Source of the DNA: Tomocerus qinae
Lineage: Eukaryota; Arthropoda; Collembola; Entomobryomorpha; Tomoceridae
DNA: 64,000 nt
NCBI GenBank assembly: GCA_020055645.1
Contig: CM034548.1
Coordinates: 8,928,001 to 8,992,000 of the forward strand
Direction: 5' to 3'
Shown: one piece after another, positions 62,984 through 64,000 of the stretch
Position numbering within the stretch: the stretch's first letter is position 1
How the letters are laid out: each line of letters starts with the position of its first letter
Notes under the pieces: model-generated
Told to the model about the DNA's origin: nothing
Databases searched by the model: none
Seen by the model: the letters and a program-made list of their open reading frames with translations, nothing else
Translations under genes and position numbers: made by a program

Positions 62984-63186
62984 AAAATGTGCAGGTACGT
63001 ATCCAAAAATTTGGTCAAGGGGGGCGCAACCAAAAATTATGTCGAAAATAAGACATATTCGCGTGAAGCGCTAAAATATTTTGCAATTTTTGGCCTTTTT
63101 GGGAAAAAATCCTCTCATTTTCTCAGATTTAGGGGGAGCGCTGCGCCACTTCCGCCCCCTACTGGATACGTGCTTGAAAATGTGCA
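62984..63186. mobile_element. Small non-autonomous DNA-transposon-like element (MITE) with 10-bp flanking repeats
   Basis: The direct repeat AAAATGTGCA occurs at 62984-62993 and 63177-63186. Between them (62994-63176, 183 bp) the ends are inverted: the left begins GGTACGTATCCA, and the right ends TGGATACGTGC. Inside each end is a G-run in the same inverted sense (GGGGGGCG near 63022 and CGCCCCC near 63154). There is no coding capacity. A 10-bp target duplication would suit a Mutator-like family, but the family assignment is inference. One spurious 126-codon ORF runs through the element and is not a gene. Confidence 0.6.
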
Positions 63187-63560
63187 CCAAGTGAAAATTC
63201 ATTATTATTATTACTAGTCATCACCAGATACTAATAACTCCAGCTTCCAATTAACAAACAAATTATAAAGTTGTAACCCTACATCTTGTCTAATCCCAAC
63301 TCCCAACTTACTCTAATTGAGTGAGAGTGTTAGGGAGAAACTGAAAAAGGAACTCATTTTAGTGTAATGCAGTATCATAATATATTATTCTTTAGGCTTT
63401 CGGTTTAAGCGAGCCATGAAGGTTTAAAATTATGTCTTATAGAATACGATGTTGAAGGTAAGAATACTAAGGAGTTTGAAAAATATACCTAGATATGTCA
63501 TTTTTCAATAATTTTTCCTGTGGACAATCTTCAAAGATAGGTCATAAGAGCCGGCCAAGA
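63187..63560. other. AT-rich spacer between the two small elements
   Basis: It contains a short ATT/TTA repeat (63200-63216). I see no gene or RNA. From 63782 to the window end is similar AT-rich spacer. Confidence 0.6.
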
Positions 63561-63781
63561 TTGTAACCAAGGAGTGTCAACAGCTTTATCAGGAGGGTTC
63601 AGCGCTCAGCACAGCACTTTGTGTGACTATCTAAGAGACAAATCCTACCATTTGTCATTGGTAATAATCGGATAAAGGGCGAAAAACGTCCCCTGAATAG
63701 ATATTCGCACAAACTGTCTAGCTGAATGAACCCTCCTTATAAAGCTGACGAGAAACCAAGTTACTCCTTTTTTGTAACCAA
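63561..63781. mobile_element. Second small inverted-repeat element with 10-bp flanking repeats
   Basis: TTGTAACCAA occurs as a direct repeat at 63561-63570 and 63772-63781. Inside, GGAGT (63571) faces ACTCC (ending 63767). Further in, CAGCTTTATCAGGAGGGTTC (63581-63600) is matched in inverted orientation at 63727-63747 with one mismatch. There is no ORF of note. This is consistent with a degenerate MITE of about 200 bp, unrelated in sequence to the element at 62994 but with the same length of flanking duplication. Confidence 0.55.
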
Positions 63782-64000
63782 AGCGGTATTGAAAGGGAAC
63801 ACCCCTCCCCTAATCCAGGAACTTTTTTTCTCAAAATACCAAAACGGTTTATAATTAGAGCTAAAATTTATCTAAAAGTTACTGTATTTGTCTTTCTCGG
63901 TAGCTCAGTCAGGCAAGTTAGTTGTTGTTTTGTTCTGCATTAGATTGAATATAATAGTCTAAATGCAGACTATTGATTATTGAATTACTTTGTTAAGAGT

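Noticed and set aside
62837..63217. 126-codon plus-strand ORF at the right end
   Set aside because: It runs through the small inverted-repeat element and a TTA microsatellite and has no protein-like features.

Overview
The window is AT-rich, intron-rich eukaryotic DNA with little coding sequence. It has GT-AG introns up to about 16 kb, many short microsatellites, and small inverted-repeat elements. The recognisable gene resembles the Fife/Piccolo-RIM family of presynaptic active-zone scaffolds. Fife-type genes are known from arthropods, so an arthropod genome is the best guess; a crustacean or other non-dipteran is possible, but the sequence does not fix the species.

About 90% of the window (1 to ~57.8 kb) is the 5' part of this one minus-strand gene. 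Eight coding exons join in a single frame with matching phases at every junction: 57758-57125, 40608-40407, 24854-24788, 24171-24073, 18259-18113, 15825-14679, 2610-2078 and 131-1 (continuing off the left edge). Together they give the first 986 residues. In order these are a Gln/Pro/Gly-rich N-terminus, a Rab-binding-type helix (DLSHLSAEER...), an eight-cysteine FYVE/RabBD-type zinc finger split over three exons, and long disordered Ser/Pro/Gln-rich stretches. PDZ and C2 domains, expected in this family, would lie beyond position 1. A candidate alternative first exon (42410-42350) has the same splice phase as the main first exon.

The introns hold no other gene I can support. They contain microsatellites, a 32-bp minisatellite (48.1-48.3 kb), and one GC-richer block with open frames (10.66-11.14 kb) of unknown meaning. 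Upstream of the scaffold gene, 57.8-60.4 kb probably holds its promoter and 5' UTR, with another GC-richer block at 58.3-58.86 kb.

On the plus strand at 60.8-61.4 kb, possibly to 62.58 kb, is a small gene for a single-pass membrane protein that I do not recognise. It has a Thr/Ser/Asn-rich N-terminus, one membrane segment and an acidic tail, with a possible alternative 3' exon. The intron implied by that alternative contains a near-perfect 35-bp-arm hairpin. The right end (62.9-63.8 kb) has two small inverted-repeat elements, each flanked by a 10-bp direct repeat as expected of non-autonomous DNA transposons. No tRNA, rRNA, CRISPR or prokaryotic features were seen.
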